Assembly: GCF_902150045.1 (NCBI RefSeq)
Contig: NZ_CABFVU010000001.1
Span: forward strand, 3,162,001 to 3,226,000
DNA from: Chitinophaga polysaccharea
GTDB taxonomy: Bacteria; Bacteroidota; Bacteroidia; Chitinophagales; Chitinophagaceae
Reading direction: 5' to 3'
DNA: 64,000 nucleotides
Of this stretch, positions 1 through 9,922 are shown one piece after another. A model generated the notes under the pieces. The model was not told where the DNA came from. It worked only from the letters and a program-made list of their open reading frames with translations, and did no database searches. The position numbers and the translations under genes were made by a program. How positions within the stretch are numbered: position 1 is the stretch's first letter; each line of letters starts with the position of its first letter.

Positions 1-2533
1 TATCATCCTGTACCCGCCCCAGTTCCTGCAAAGAAGCATATTGCCTTCCGCGGTGATGAAAGACGGGAACACCATCTGGATGAACGGGGACCAGGGAGAG
101 CTCTTTTCCCTGAACATTAAAAACCTTCGCATCTCCACCTATTGTTTACCGGGCGTTGGCAGCAAACCGTTGTTGCGTAACCTGAATAAAGATTCGATGC
201 TCATTATCAGCGCAGGGCATATTACGTTGTTTAATAAACAACGCAATAAATTCAGCGACCTGGTTTTTGATATGAAGAACGAGAAAGGGGAGCCGTTCAT
301 CCCGGCAGTGTCTGAACTGGACCAGTACGGCAATGTATGGATCGGCGGAAGCGATGGCGTGCTGATTTACAGTATTGCCCGTAATGAAATTATGCGGCAT
401 ATTGTGAGCTTCAATACATTTGAAACGCGCTCATTCAACGATGTATCCTGGCTTTACCGCGATGTGGCCGATAATATGTGGGTAGGCACAGATGGTGACG
501 GATTAAAAAAATATTCCCCTCATAAAAAAGTATTCAATCTTTACCGTTCTCCTTATATCACCCATAACATGGTGCAGGCCGTGTACAAGCATGATGATGG
601 TAAACTGTATGTGGGACTGATGCGTGATGGAATGAATATTTATGAAGATGGGGGAAAATTCCTGGAGCGTATTTCAAATGAATTATATCCCGGGAAGTTT
701 CCCGGAAATGACCTGGGAGCTATTTGCCGGGAGAACGGAGATCAGCTGTGGCTGCACTTTGCAGGCATGCACATCGGGCTGTTCAATGTACAAACCAAAT
801 CCTTTACTGACCTGACCGGGAAAGTAACCGCATTAGGCTTACCTACACAGCAGGCTCCATTTCCTTTCCTGTTCAAGCGTACTAACGGACAGCTATATTT
901 TAACTATGGAGGTTACCTGCTGATGTTTGACGAAACCGAGAAAGGACATGAAGCCGCAGTGGTACATCATTTCAAGGATGAGATATTGTCTGCCTTCTAC
1001 GAAGACTATATGGGTAACCAGTACGTGGGTACGAAATCGGCGCTGTATGTAAAGCGGGTGGCCGACTCGCGCTGGAGAAGCGTATTCATTCCTTCCGGTA
1101 CCACCGTTAAATCCATCAATAAAAATGCGCACAAGGAGTTGCTGGTAGCAACCAACAAAGGATTATTCATCCTGGATGATGCGGGCCGTATTAAGAAGCA
1201 TTACAACAGTTACGATAATCCCAAGCTGATCAACGATTACATGTATGGTGTGCTGCTGGATGACAAAGACCGGATCTGGGTGAGCCACAATAAGGGGCTA
1301 TCGCAGATCAACCCGTTAACAGATGAGATCACTACTTATAACAACGAGGACGGGTTGCAGTCGAACGAGTTTAATACAGGCGCGTTTTATAAATCCATCG
1401 ACGGCGAATTATTTTTTGGCGGTATCCGTGGCGTAAACGGTTTTTATCCAAAAAATTTCCGGGACAATCTGTCTAATGCAAAAGTGATCATCCGCCGTAT
1501 GGAGGTGCTGGACAAGCCGTATGAATCCGACACTGCGATTTCATTGCTCACGAAAATTGAATTGCCGTATAACCAGAATACGATTGCTATAGAATTTGTG
1601 CCGCTGGAGTATACCAATCCCTTGAAGAACAAGGTGCAGTACAAGTTGGAAGGCGCGGATGAAGACTGGGTACAGGCCGGCACTTTCCGGATGGCGCGTT
1701 ATACGAACCTGCACCCGGGCAGTTATGTTTTTAAGTTAAGAGGATCTAATAATGATGATATCTGGAGCACGGTGCCTACCACGCTGGAGATAGTAATTAA
1801 AATTCCTTTCTGGCAATCGCTGTGGTTCCGGTTTTTATTATTGCTGTTGCTACTGGGAATTGCCTATTATTTTTCCACCTTGTACCTTGATTATAAGATA
1901 AGGCATGAGAAGCTGAAGCTGGAGAAAGAGCAGGCGGTAGACCAGGAGCGGGCGCGTATTTCCAGCGATATGCATGACGACCTGGGCTCAGGGCTATCTA
2001 CTATCCGCCTGCTGAGCGAAGTGGCCAAAAGAAAGATACAGGATCCTTCGCAGACGAGAGAAGTGGAGCGTATTTCAGAAACGGCCGGAGAGATGGTAGA
2101 CAAAATGAGTGAGATCATCTGGGCAATGAGCTCCTCCAACGATTCACTGGCTAACCTCATTGCTTATATGAGAAGCTTTGCAGCCGAGTTCCTGGAGCAT
2201 GCACACATCACGCACCAGTTCTATATTCCCGAAGTGATCCCGAACATCAAGCTGAGCGGAGGAACACGAAGGAATATTTATTTAGCGGTGAAAGAATCGT
2301 TGCATAACGTAGTGAAGCATGCAAAAGCAACAGAAGTAATTGTGGAAGTGAAGGTGCATAAAAATATGACGATAATGATCAAGGATAATGGCAAAGGATT
2401 TGACCAGGAGAAGGTTAGATTATTTGGCAACGGCCTGAAGAATATCCAGAAGAGAATGATGTCTGTAGGCGGAAACGCTGATATCAGCTCAAACAACGGC
2501 ACAATAGTTTTTCTCGATATCCCACTAAATTAA
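1..2533 (+). CDS. Propeller-type sensor histidine kinase (5' end outside window)
   Basis: The frame is open from the first base, so the N-terminus lies outside the window; the TTG at 41 is not the true start. What remains is a periplasmic beta-propeller (Reg_prop-like repeats such as GNVWIGGSDGVL and NMWVGTDGDGLKKY), then a triple-Tyr (Y_Y_Y) module ending near NLHPGSYVFKLRG, one membrane helix (LWFRFLLLLLLLG), a HisKA_3 dimerisation segment with the phospho-acceptor His in SDMHDDLGSGL, and a HATPase with an ESLHNVVKHAKA N-box and a DNGKGF motif. It is an inner-membrane kinase, and such kinases commonly sense polysaccharide fragments. The NarL-type regulator starts 47-83 bp downstream and is its probable partner. 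The ligand cannot be told from sequence. Confidence 0.93.
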   Translation, partial: IILYPPQFLQRSILPSAVMKDGNTIWMNGDQGELFSLNIKNLRISTYCLPGVGSKPLLRNLNKDSMLIISAGHITLFNKQRNKFSDLVFDMKNEKGEPFIPAVSELDQYGNVWIGGSDGVLIYSIARNEIMRHIVSFNTFETRSFNDVSWLYRDVADNMWVGTDGDGLKKYSPHKKVFNLYRSPYITHNMVQAVYKHDDGKLYVGLMRDGMNIYEDGGKFLERISNELYPGKFPGNDLGAICRENGDQLWLHFAGMHIGLFNVQTKSFTDLTGKVTALGLPTQQAPFPFLFKRTNGQLYFNYGGYLLMFDETEKGHEAAVVHHFKDEILSAFYEDYMGNQYVGTKSALYVKRVADSRWRSVFIPSGTTVKSINKNAHKELLVATNKGLFILDDAGRIKKHYNSYDNPKLINDYMYGVLLDDKDRIWVSHNKGLSQINPLTDEITTYNNEDGLQSNEFNTGAFYKSIDGELFFGGIRGVNGFYPKNFRDNLSNAKVIIRRMEVLDKPYESDTAISLLTKIELPYNQNTIAIEFVPLEYTNPLKNKVQYKLEGADEDWVQAGTFRMARYTNLHPGSYVFKLRGSNNDDIWSTVPTTLEIVIKIPFWQSLWFRFLLLLLLLGIAYYFSTLYLDYKIRHEKLKLEKEQAVDQERARISSDMHDDLGSGLSTIRLLSEVAKRKIQDPSQTREVERISETAGEMVDKMSEIIWAMSSSNDSLANLIAYMRSFAAEFLEHAHITHQFYIPEVIPNIKLSGGTRRNIYLAVKESLHNVVKHAKATEVIVEVKVHKNMTIMIKDNGKGFDQEKVRLFGNGLKNIQKRMMSVGGNADISSNNGTIVFLDIPLN

Positions 2534-2616
2534 CATACATTTGTTTTTAATAACATTTAAGTGTTATAATTTCCTTTAAAATGACTGTATATTCAAAGAA
2601 GAAGTCCCAGGATAAT

Positions 2617-3249
2617 ATGGATACTATCACCATTGCGATAGTGGAAGATAATCATGATATCCGCACGGCTATGGAATTGCTGATTAATGGTTCTGACGGT
2701 TATGCCTGTGTAGGGACATTCAACAATGCAGAAACTGCCGTGGAACAGATCCCCCAGTTGATGCCGAATGTAGTGTTGATGGATTTCAACCTGCCGGGGG
2801 GAATGAATGGTATTGAATGTATTGCACAGTTGAAGCGTGAGCATCCCGACATGCAGTTTATGATGCTGACAGTGTATGAAGATGATGACAAAATCTTTAT
2901 GGCGCTGGAAGCAGGAGCAAGTGGTTATATTCTTAAGAAAACATCTCCAGGAGAATTACTGGAAGCCATCCGTGACCTATACGACGGCGGTTCCCCGATG
3001 AGCTCGCAGATAGCGAGGAGAGTGGTTGCATTTTTCCAGAAACAGGCGAAGCCCAATCCAGCATTGGAGGCGCTGACTACGCGGGAAAAAGAGATCCTTG
3101 ACCAGTTGTCCAAAGGATACCTGTATAAAGAAATTGCCAGCAACTTATTTATCAGCATTGAAACAGTAAGACGGCATGTACATAACATTTATGAAAAATT
3201 ACACGTGCGCAGCCGTACGGATGCCGTCAATAAATACTACAACAGGTAA
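2617..3249 (+). CDS. NarL/FixJ-family response regulator
   Basis: An N-terminal receiver domain carries the acidic pocket (VEDNHD), the phospho-acceptor Asp in VVLMDFNLPGG and the conserved Lys in YILKKTSPGE. A C-terminal LuxR-type helix-turn-helix follows (LTTREKEILDQLSKGYLYKE, then ETVRRHVHNIYEKL). It should be a cytoplasmic DNA-binding regulator phosphorylated by the HisKA_3 kinase just upstream. The frame also has an ATG at 2581; I prefer 2617 because an AGGA lies just ahead of it and the receiver fold begins at once, but 2581 is possible and would add 12 residues. A hairpin plus T-run follows the stop. Confidence 0.93.
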   Translation: MDTITIAIVEDNHDIRTAMELLINGSDGYACVGTFNNAETAVEQIPQLMPNVVLMDFNLPGGMNGIECIAQLKREHPDMQFMMLTVYEDDDKIFMALEAGASGYILKKTSPGELLEAIRDLYDGGSPMSSQIARRVVAFFQKQAKPNPALEALTTREKEILDQLSKGYLYKEIASNLFISIETVRRHVHNIYEKLHVRSRTDAVNKYYNR

Positions 3250-3251
3250 TT

Positions 3252-3316
3252 GATAATCAGGGATCTTACCGTTTCATACAACTATGAAGCAATAAGGTCC
3301 CTGATTATTTTTTTTA
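3252..3316 (+). terminator. Intrinsic terminator after the response regulator
   Basis: Arms AATCAGGGATCTTA and TAAGGTCCCTGATT pair with one mismatch around a loop that itself holds a short TTTCATA/TATGAA-type repeat, and a run of eight or more T follows. It would end the kinase/regulator transcript. Confidence 0.75.
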
Positions 3317-3412
3317 GCGTTGTCCTGTTTTCGGTTTGAACAACAGGTGCACAGTCAATACCACAGCAGCAATCAACAGACAGGCAAGTTTAAATACGAG
3401 ACCAGTTTTCAT
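3314..3412 (-). CDS. Tiny putative membrane protein (32 aa)
   Basis: A 32-codon ORF beginning MKTGLVFKLACLLIAAVV, with one hydrophobic helix and a basic tail ending KPKTGQR. The charge pattern (Lys at the start, helix, positive tail) fits a single-span inner-membrane peptide or short signal-anchor. Its stop overlaps the T-run of the facing terminator. No family recognised. The second small minus-strand ORF upstream (3548-3697) has the same design and the same CCTATG-AAA start context, which is the main argument that both are real. Confidence 0.4.
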   Translation of the reverse strand: MKTGLVFKLACLLIAAVVLTVHLLFKPKTGQR

Positions 3413-3547
3413 AGGATAGGGATTATACGGTTAATAGGTAATATGGTTAAGTTCCGAACATAACACTCCCTGATGGCTATTGCCAGGCTGATGCGACCAG
3501 TGATGAAATATTATATAAAAGCCGTTTGCAGAAAAGAGATGATGTGA

Positions 3548-3697
3548 TCATCGCATCATCTGCCATGAATCAAATTTCCGGATGAGGCGAAGGAATTTAT
3601 TTCCAATGCTGTTATCCTGTTCTTTTTTAATAAAGTAGGTAGCTGCAATAGCGGCCAGAAAAACTGCAGTAAGCAGGAGTAGAAATAGTATTTTCAT
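3548..3697 (-). CDS. Tiny putative membrane protein (49 aa)
   Basis: A 49-codon ORF starting MKILFLLLLTAVFLAAIA, then a polar basic tail (YFIKKEQDNS...KFLRLIRKF). One membrane helix or uncleaved signal is predicted. Its stop lies inside an imperfect palindrome (GATGATGTGAT / ATCGCATCATC, about 3538-3560). It is followed 135 bp on by a second ORF of the same kind. No known family; the function is unknown and could be an expression artefact of AT-rich spacer DNA. Confidence 0.4.
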   Translation of the reverse strand: MKILFLLLLTAVFLAAIAATYFIKKEQDNSIGNKFLRLIRKFDSWQMMR

Positions 3698-3911
3698 AGG
3701 GACATAGGTTAGGATATCTTAAAATAGTTGACTTATGTAAATATAAAGAAATTTTTGATATAAGGATCCAGTCACATTATATTTTTTATACCATTTTCAT
3801 GTGATACTTCCCGAAAATCCCCAAAACTGTTCATTATCTCCCGGAAATATAAAATTTAACAGTCTTAATACATTGGTAACAAATAAAATAAGCATAGTGT
3901 ATAACTTATAC

Positions 3912-3942
3912 TTGGGATGATTCCCTGAATCCTTTATTTTTG
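3912..3942 (+). promoter_or_regulatory. Bacteroidota-type promoter for the topoisomerase IV operon
   Basis: TTG at 3912-3914, a 20-base spacer, then TATTTTTG at 3935-3942, matching the TTG-N19-21-TAnnTTTG consensus of Bacteroidota primary sigma factor promoters. Transcription would begin near 3949, leaving a leader of about 85 bases before parE. A second weaker -7-like site (TATCCTTG) is at 3973-3980. Confidence 0.45.
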
Positions 3943-4034
3943 CCAGCAATCCGATTTTGCTAAAAGATTTAGTATCCTTGCAAAACATTGGATGACCCGG
4001 TGAAACAATAGTATTTAGGAAATTATAATATATT

Positions 4035-5942
4035 ATGGCAAATACGGACAAAACGGATAACAAAGATCTATTTGCTTCCTATACGGAAGACTCCATACGG
4101 TCGCTGGACTGGCGGGAGCATATCCGCCTGCGGCCTGGTATGTATATCGGTAAACTGGGAGATGGCTCCAGCATGGATGATGGTATTTACATCCTGCTTA
4201 AGGAGGTAACGGATAACTGTATTGACGAGCATACCATGGGTTTTGGTAAGCAGGTCGATATCAAGGTAACGGAACACCATGTTACAGTGCGCGATTTTGG
4301 CCGTGGTATTCCTTTGGGAAAAGTGGTGGACGTAGTGAGTAAGATCAATACCGGTGCTAAATACGACAGTAAGGCCTTTCAGAAATCGGTAGGTTTGAAC
4401 GGGGTGGGCACCAAAGCAGTGAATGCTTTGTCCAGCTACTTCAAGGTAACATCTGTCCGCGACGGACGTATGAAGGCCGCCGAATTTGAGAGAGGGGTGC
4501 TTGTAAAGGAATATAAAGAAACTGCTACCACTGAACCTAACGGTACACAGGTTACATTTACGCCGGATGATACGGTATTTAAAAACTACCGTTTTATACC
4601 GGAATTCCTGGAGAACCAGATCTGGAACTATTGCTTCCTGAATGCGGGGCTTACCGTTAATTTCAACGGCAAGAAATACATTTCAAAGAATGGTTTGCTG
4701 GACCTGCTTCAGCGTAAAACGAACGAAGAGGATCTGCGTTATCCCATCATTCACCTGAAGGGAGAAGATATTGAAGTGGCTATTACCCATGAAAGCCAGT
4801 ATGGGGAGGAGTATTATTCCTTTGTAAACGGGCAGCATACCACCCAGGGTGGTACGCACCTGGCGGCTTTCCGTGAAGCGTTTGTGAAAACGGTGCGCGA
4901 CTTTTATAAGAAAGACTATGATGCTACTGATATCAGGGCCTCTATTTGTGCGGCAATATCCATCAGGGTACAGGAGCCGGTGTTTGAATCGCAAACCAAA
5001 ACCAAGCTTGGCTCACAGGTAGTATATGAAGGTGGACCGTCTGTAAAGGCGTTTGTACTGGAGTTCCTTTCCAAACACCTGGACGATTACCTGCACCGCA
5101 ACCCGGCCATTGCCGATGCGCTGAAGAAACGTATTGAGCAGAGTGAGCGTGAACGTAAAGAACTGGCCGGTATTAAGAAACTGGCCAATGAAAGAGCGAA
5201 GAAAGCCAACCTTCATAACAAGAAGCTGCGCGATTGCCGCCTGCACCTGAACGACGAGCTTACCGGTAAAGATAAGGCAGAACAGGAAGCCCGCCGACTG
5301 GATTCCACTATCTTTATTACAGAGGGTGATTCCGCCAGTGGTTCCATTACCAAGTCACGCAATGTGGAAACGCAGGCCGTGTTCAGCTTGCGTGGTAAAC
5401 CGCTGAACAGTTTTGGTCTTACTAAAAAAGTGGTATACGAAAATGAGGAGTTCAACCTGTTACAGCATGCGTTGAATATTGAAGACGGACTGGAAGGGCT
5501 GCGCTACAATAACATTGTAGTGGCTACCGATGCTGATGTGGATGGTATGCACATCCGTTTGCTGCTGCTTACTTTCTTCCTGCAATTCTTTCCTGACCTG
5601 GTAAAGAACGGTCACGTTTATATTCTTGAAACGCCGTTGTTCCGCGTACGCAACAAGCAGCAAACTATTTACTGCTATAATGAAGACGAGAAACAGAAGG
5701 CTGTAAAGAAGCTGGGCAATAAGCCGGAGATCACCCGTTTTAAAGGATTGGGTGAAATTTCGCCGGAGGAATTTGGCCGTTTTATCGGTGAAGACATCCG
5801 TATTGAGCCCATCATTTTATCAAAAGATATTCATATCCAGAAATTGCTGGAGTACTATATGGGTAAGAATACCCAGACCCGCCAGGAGTTTATCATCAAC
5901 AACCTGCGGTATGAAAAGGATTTAGTTGAAGAAACAGTATAG
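4035..5942 (+). CDS. parE: DNA topoisomerase IV subunit B (ParE)
   Basis: ATPase subunit of type IIA topoisomerase, 635 aa, as expected for Bacteroidota ParE. Visible elements: the GHKL Bergerat fold with [10 protein letters not shown] (57-66), DFGRGIP (87-93) and [13 protein letters not shown] (120-132); the transducer domain; the TOPRIM domain with [10 protein letters not shown] (Glu430) and DADVDG (499-504); and the C-terminal [12 protein letters not shown]. It pairs with the A subunit three genes downstream, which argues for topoisomerase IV (chromosome decatenation) rather than gyrase. The ATG at 4035 is the first in frame and follows an AT-rich leader with a promoter-like motif. It could be called gyrB by similarity, but the parE/parC pairing favours topo IV. 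Confidence 0.93.
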   Translation: MANTDKTDNKDLFASYTEDSIRSLDWREHIRLRPGMYIGKLGDGSSMDDGIYILLKEVTDNCIDEHTMGFGKQVDIKVTEHHVTVRDFGRGIPLGKVVDVVSKINTGAKYDSKAFQKSVGLNGVGTKAVNALSSYFKVTSVRDGRMKAAEFERGVLVKEYKETATTEPNGTQVTFTPDDTVFKNYRFIPEFLENQIWNYCFLNAGLTVNFNGKKYISKNGLLDLLQRKTNEEDLRYPIIHLKGEDIEVAITHESQYGEEYYSFVNGQHTTQGGTHLAAFREAFVKTVRDFYKKDYDATDIRASICAAISIRVQEPVFESQTKTKLGSQVVYEGGPSVKAFVLEFLSKHLDDYLHRNPAIADALKKRIEQSERERKELAGIKKLANERAKKANLHNKKLRDCRLHLNDELTGKDKAEQEARRLDSTIFITEGDSASGSITKSRNVETQAVFSLRGKPLNSFGLTKKVVYENEEFNLLQHALNIEDGLEGLRYNNIVVATDADVDGMHIRLLLLTFFLQFFPDLVKNGHVYILETPLFRVRNKQQTIYCYNEDEKQKAVKKLGNKPEITRFKGLGEISPEEFGRFIGEDIRIEPIILSKDIHIQKLLEYYMGKNTQTRQEFIINNLRYEKDLVEETV

Positions 5943-5950
5943 AAAGGCAT

Positions 5951-6817
5951 ATGGGCTTAATACACATTGTTTTTGGTCAGTCTTCAGTGCCGGTGTTGGC
6001 GGAAGCGGTAGCCATGGATGAGAAAATGAACGGAGAGATCCGCTGTTTTGAAGACGATTTGTCCGTTGGTCCGTTATTTATCCTGGACACCAAAGAAGGC
6101 CGTGCCGGCCGTCGCCTGTTCTGGCAGCAGCTGGCGGGTATTGAACCGGCAGCACCTGCAGAAGGGGAAGCACCCGATGCAGCAGAAGCAGCCGGCGATC
6201 CTGATGATGCTGATCTTTTCAAATCCCTGAAAGCACAATTAAAGGAAGACCGCGAACTGGAAGTATGGATATGGGCCGGGCAAAACGCCCGCGACGTATG
6301 CGGGTATTACTGGCTGGTAAGCCAGCTGTACGACTTTGCAGGGCGTATCCATATAATTTACCTCAACAACCTGCCTTTCCTTAATGAGAAGGGCGCTGTG
6401 TTTTATCCTACCCATCTGCACCAGATACTGCCAAAGGAATTTCTGAAGGCGAAGAAACTGGCGCGACCCATTTCACTGGCGGAATATGAACTGGATGGTG
6501 ATGAATGGCATCGGCTGATGAATGAGAATGCAGGTATCCGTTTACTGGAAGGTGGTAAGAAGATCAAGGGCGAGCCTACTTTGTTTTATGACAAGGAATT
6601 ACTGGCACAGAGCGGAAAAGAGTTTGTAAAAGCCTGGAGGGTAGTACAGCAGGTAACCGGTAAACTGAAATATCCTGTGATGGACCAGTTCCTGGGCTGG
6701 AGATTGAAAGAGCTGATCCGTGAAGGTAAGCTGGAAAGCCGGGGCGATCTGAAAACCATCCGTGATTTTGAAGTGAAGCAACCGGGTGAAACCATTGAAA
6801 ATCCAACAACCGTATGA
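5951..6817 (+). CDS. DUF1835/DUF3658-type protein
   Basis: 288 aa, beginning MGLIHIVFGQSSVPVLAEAV, the pattern of DUF1835 proteins (often annotated near RNA-polymerase-sigma-like or regulatory genes, function not established). The segment around EDDLSVGPLF and the WIWAGQNARDVCGYYWLVSQL block fit that family; a 40-residue Ala/Asp/Glu-rich insert sits near residues 60-80. It starts 8 bp after parE and its stop overlaps the next start (ATGA), so it is translationally coupled within the topo IV operon. Why it is there is unknown. Confidence 0.8.
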   Translation: MGLIHIVFGQSSVPVLAEAVAMDEKMNGEIRCFEDDLSVGPLFILDTKEGRAGRRLFWQQLAGIEPAAPAEGEAPDAAEAAGDPDDADLFKSLKAQLKEDRELEVWIWAGQNARDVCGYYWLVSQLYDFAGRIHIIYLNNLPFLNEKGAVFYPTHLHQILPKEFLKAKKLARPISLAEYELDGDEWHRLMNENAGIRLLEGGKKIKGEPTLFYDKELLAQSGKEFVKAWRVVQQVTGKLKYPVMDQFLGWRLKELIREGKLESRGDLKTIRDFEVKQPGETIENPTTV

Positions 6818-7218
6818 TAAAGGTAACGCCACTGGAGCTGATGGGCGCTGATGACCGCGGCAGCGGTTATTTCTGGGACTGCAACCGCACGGGTAATTTC
6901 CTGGTATGCTACCGGAATGCCGGAAGCAGCAGTGGGCAGCATTATCACGAAGGCAAAAGCGATCATAAAAACCCGGAGGTACTGTACCTGTTTACCGGCA
7001 AGGCTGCCATTCACTGGTGTGCATTAGATGGGCAGGAAATAGTAACCACGGAAGTAACAGCGCCGGCAAGGGTAGAAGTGCCCGTGAATGTTTGGCATCA
7101 GCTGGTAGCCGTTACTGATTGCTGCTTTATAGAACTGAATTCCCTGGAGGATGTACAGAAAGACAGTGTACGTATATGGAGGGAGGATTTTGAAAAAATG
7201 ATTAACGTAAAACCGTAA
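6814..7218 (+). CDS. Cupin-fold protein
   Basis: 134 aa, a single cupin barrel. The metal-ligand motif is HYHEGKSDHKNPEVLYLFTG (His, His and Glu), with the second cupin motif at VPVNVWHQLVAV. No signal peptide. It overlaps the DUF1835 gene by 4 bp and ends 11 bp before parC, so it is co-transcribed with topoisomerase IV. The substrate cannot be inferred; cupins include isomerases, dioxygenases and sensors. Confidence 0.75.
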   Translation: MIKVTPLELMGADDRGSGYFWDCNRTGNFLVCYRNAGSSSGQHYHEGKSDHKNPEVLYLFTGKAAIHWCALDGQEIVTTEVTAPARVEVPVNVWHQLVAVTDCCFIELNSLEDVQKDSVRIWREDFEKMINVKP

Positions 7219-7229
7219 GTGTATTATAC

Positions 7230-9773
7230 ATGGATATGGAAAATAAAACATCAGACGAATCTCTGCACAATGTCATCCACGTGGGAGGCATGTATGAGAG
7301 CTGGTTCCTGGATTACGCCTCTTATGTAATCCTGGAGCGGGCGGTGCCCAGCGTGGAAGATGGGTTGAAGCCCGTACAGCGTCGTATCCTGCACGCCATG
7401 AAAGAAATGGACGATGGCCGCTATAATAAAGTGGCTAACGTGATCGGGCAAACGATGCAGTATCACCCGCATGGGGATGCTTCTATCAGTGATGCTATTG
7501 TTAACCTCGGACAAAAAGACCTCCTTATTGATACCCAGGGTAACTGGGGAGATGTAAGAACAGGTGATGATGCCGCAGCAGCCAGGTATATTGAGGCTCG
7601 CCTGTCGAAGTTTGCACTGGATGTAGCCTTTAACCCAAAAACCACTGCATGGCAGCTTAGTTATGATGGCCGTAAAAATGAGCCGCTGGCCCTGCCGATG
7701 AAATTCCCGCTGCTGCTTGCACAGGGAGCAGAAGGTATTGCCGTTGGTTTATCTACCAAAATATTACCACACAATTTTATAGAGCTGATAGACGCGTCTA
7801 TAAAGTACCTGCGTGGCAAGAAGTTTGAACTTTTCCCCGATTTCACCACCGGTGGCATGATCGATATTGCCAACTACAACGATGGTAAGCGTGGAGGTAA
7901 GGTAAGGGTACGCGCACATATTGAAGAGAAAGACAAAAAGACGCTGCTGATAAAGGATGTACCTTATGGTATCACCACCACGCAGCTGATGGAGTCCATC
8001 GTAAAAGCCAATGACAACGGTAAGATCAAGATCCGGAAAGTAGTGGACAATACCGCTGCGGAAGTGGAAATTGAAGTGCAGCTGGCGCCGGGTATTTCCC
8101 CGGATATTACAATAGATGCGTTATACGCATTCACTGACTGTGAAATATCCATTTCGCCCAATGCCTGTGTGATCGTAAATGATAAACCGCATTTCCTCAC
8201 TGCATCAGATCTGCTGAAAGCTTCTACCGATTATACCAAAGACCTGTTGAAACAGGAACTGGAGATCAGGCTGGCGGAACTGCAGGAAAAATGGCACTAT
8301 ACTTCCCTGGAAAAGATCTTCTTTGAAAAAGGGATCTACAAGGAACTGGAGCAAAAGCATAAGGACTGGGAAACCGTACTGAACGCCATTGATAAAGGAT
8401 TTACGCCGTATAAGAAACAACTGAAACGGGAGATCAACCGCGAGGATATTGTGAAACTAACGGAGAAGCCCGTACGCCGTATTTACCGGCTGGATATCAA
8501 TGAACTGAACGAACAGATCAAAGGTATTGATGCCGAGATCAAGGAAGTGAAGAACAACCTGGCCAACCTTACCGATTATACCGTTGCATATTACGACGGG
8601 CTGCTAAAGAAGTATGGTAAGGGCCGCGAGCGTAAAACCGAGATCAAAACATTTGATAATATCCAGGTAGCGCAGGTAGCAATTGCCAATACAAAAATAT
8701 ATGTGAACCGTGCAGATGGTTTCATAGGTACTTCTTTGAAGAAAGATGAATTTGTGGCAGATTGTTCGGACCTCGATAATATCATCATTTTCCGCCGTGA
8801 TGGTAAAATGCTGGTGACCAAGGTGGCCGACAAAACCTTTGTGGGCAAGGACATTATTCATGTGGACATTTTCCGCAAGAATGATGAGCGTACTACTTAC
8901 AACATGATCTATGTAGAAGGTAAAACGGGAGTAAGCTATGCCAAGCGTTTCAATGTAACGGGTGTTACCCGCGATAAGGAATACGACCTGGCGCATAAAG
9001 GAGAGAAGAATTCAAAGGTGCATTACTTTTCCGCTAACCCTAACGGGGAAGCTGAAGTGGTAACCATCAAGCTGAGCCCGAACTGCAGCGCGCGTAACAA
9101 GGAGTTTGATATGGCCTTTGAAACCATTGCTATCAAAGGACGTAATTCCATGGGTAACGTGGTAACGAAATACCCAATCCGCAGTGTGAAGTTTAAAGAG
9201 AAAGGCGTATCCACCCTGGCAGGGCAGAAGATCTGGTATGATACAGAAACCGGCCGTTTGAATACGGAAGAGCGTGGGGTATATATCGGAGCCTTTGAAG
9301 GAGACGACAAGATCTTTGTTGCCTTTAAAAACGGTACCTATGAGCTAACGAACTATGATCTTACGAACCGTTATGAGTCGAACGACGTAGTATATATTGA
9401 GAAGTTCAACCCGGAAAAGACCGTAACGGCTATTTACTTTGATGCCGATAAAAAGCAATTCAATGTAAAACGTTTCCGTATTGAAACGCAGACGTTGAAT
9501 AATAAATTTAACTTCATCAAGGAGGGAGCGAATAATTACCTGGAAATGGTGACTACGCATACCCAGCCTGTTATCCTGCTGAAAACGGGTAAGAAACGCA
9601 GTCCGGAAGAAGAGGAAATCGATCTTTCCGAATTTGTGGAAGTAACCGGCTGGAAGGCGGTGGGAACAAGGATTGCAGGGGAGGACCTGATCAGTGCTGA
9701 GTTATTGTCTGAAGATGAGGATCCTGATCCAAATGAAGAAGGGCCCGCAAGTGCGCAGGGAGAATTATTCTAA
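7230..9773 (+). CDS. parC: DNA topoisomerase IV subunit A (ParC)
   Basis: 847 aa breakage-reunion subunit. The winged-helix domain includes YHPHGDASISDAIV (78-91) and the catalytic Tyr120 in AARYIEARL; a coiled-coil tower (LKQELEIRLAELQEK...) and a C-terminal beta-pinwheel follow. The residue at the position matching gyrase Ser83 is Ala84 and the acidic position is Asp88, so the usual quinolone-contact Ser is absent here. Last gene of the parE operon. ATG at 7230 or 7236 (six bases apart) could be used. The C-terminus is acidic (SEDEDPDPNEEG). Confidence 0.92.
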   Translation: MDMENKTSDESLHNVIHVGGMYESWFLDYASYVILERAVPSVEDGLKPVQRRILHAMKEMDDGRYNKVANVIGQTMQYHPHGDASISDAIVNLGQKDLLIDTQGNWGDVRTGDDAAAARYIEARLSKFALDVAFNPKTTAWQLSYDGRKNEPLALPMKFPLLLAQGAEGIAVGLSTKILPHNFIELIDASIKYLRGKKFELFPDFTTGGMIDIANYNDGKRGGKVRVRAHIEEKDKKTLLIKDVPYGITTTQLMESIVKANDNGKIKIRKVVDNTAAEVEIEVQLAPGISPDITIDALYAFTDCEISISPNACVIVNDKPHFLTASDLLKASTDYTKDLLKQELEIRLAELQEKWHYTSLEKIFFEKGIYKELEQKHKDWETVLNAIDKGFTPYKKQLKREINREDIVKLTEKPVRRIYRLDINELNEQIKGIDAEIKEVKNNLANLTDYTVAYYDGLLKKYGKGRERKTEIKTFDNIQVAQVAIANTKIYVNRADGFIGTSLKKDEFVADCSDLDNIIIFRRDGKMLVTKVADKTFVGKDIIHVDIFRKNDERTTYNMIYVEGKTGVSYAKRFNVTGVTRDKEYDLAHKGEKNSKVHYFSANPNGEAEVVTIKLSPNCSARNKEFDMAFETIAIKGRNSMGNVVTKYPIRSVKFKEKGVSTLAGQKIWYDTETGRLNTEERGVYIGAFEGDDKIFVAFKNGTYELTNYDLTNRYESNDVVYIEKFNPEKTVTAIYFDADKKQFNVKRFRIETQTLNNKFNFIKEGANNYLEMVTTHTQPVILLKTGKKRSPEEEEIDLSEFVEVTGWKAVGTRIAGEDLISAELLSEDEDPDPNEEGPASAQGELF

Positions 9774-9791
9774 CTGCTTTGCAGAAAATAT

Positions 9792-9908
9792 AAAGAGGCT
9801 GTATCATAAATAACTTTTACCCGATTTTACTCGGGTACCGGGTGGAGAAAATTTTCGTATATGCGATTCTCACACCCATTAAGTTAGTTATGATACAGCC
9901 TCTTTTTT
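9792..9908. repeat. 117-bp palindromic element / terminator after parC
   Basis: Outer arms at 9792-9816 and 9881-9905 match in 24 of 25 bases (core GAGGCTGTATCATAA). Inside are two smaller hairpins: ACCCGA/TCGGGT, and GGGTGGAGAA/TTCTCACACCC with one bulge. Six T follow the right arm, so it can act as a terminator for the parC operon. The clean GAGGCTGTATCA ends also look like terminal inverted repeats of a small non-autonomous element. Confidence 0.65.
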
Positions 9909-9922
9909 GTTTTGTAAGATGA

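Noticed and set aside
3797..4063. 88-codon minus-strand ORF before parE
   Set aside because: AT-rich, overlaps the parE promoter and start, no domain or helix pattern.
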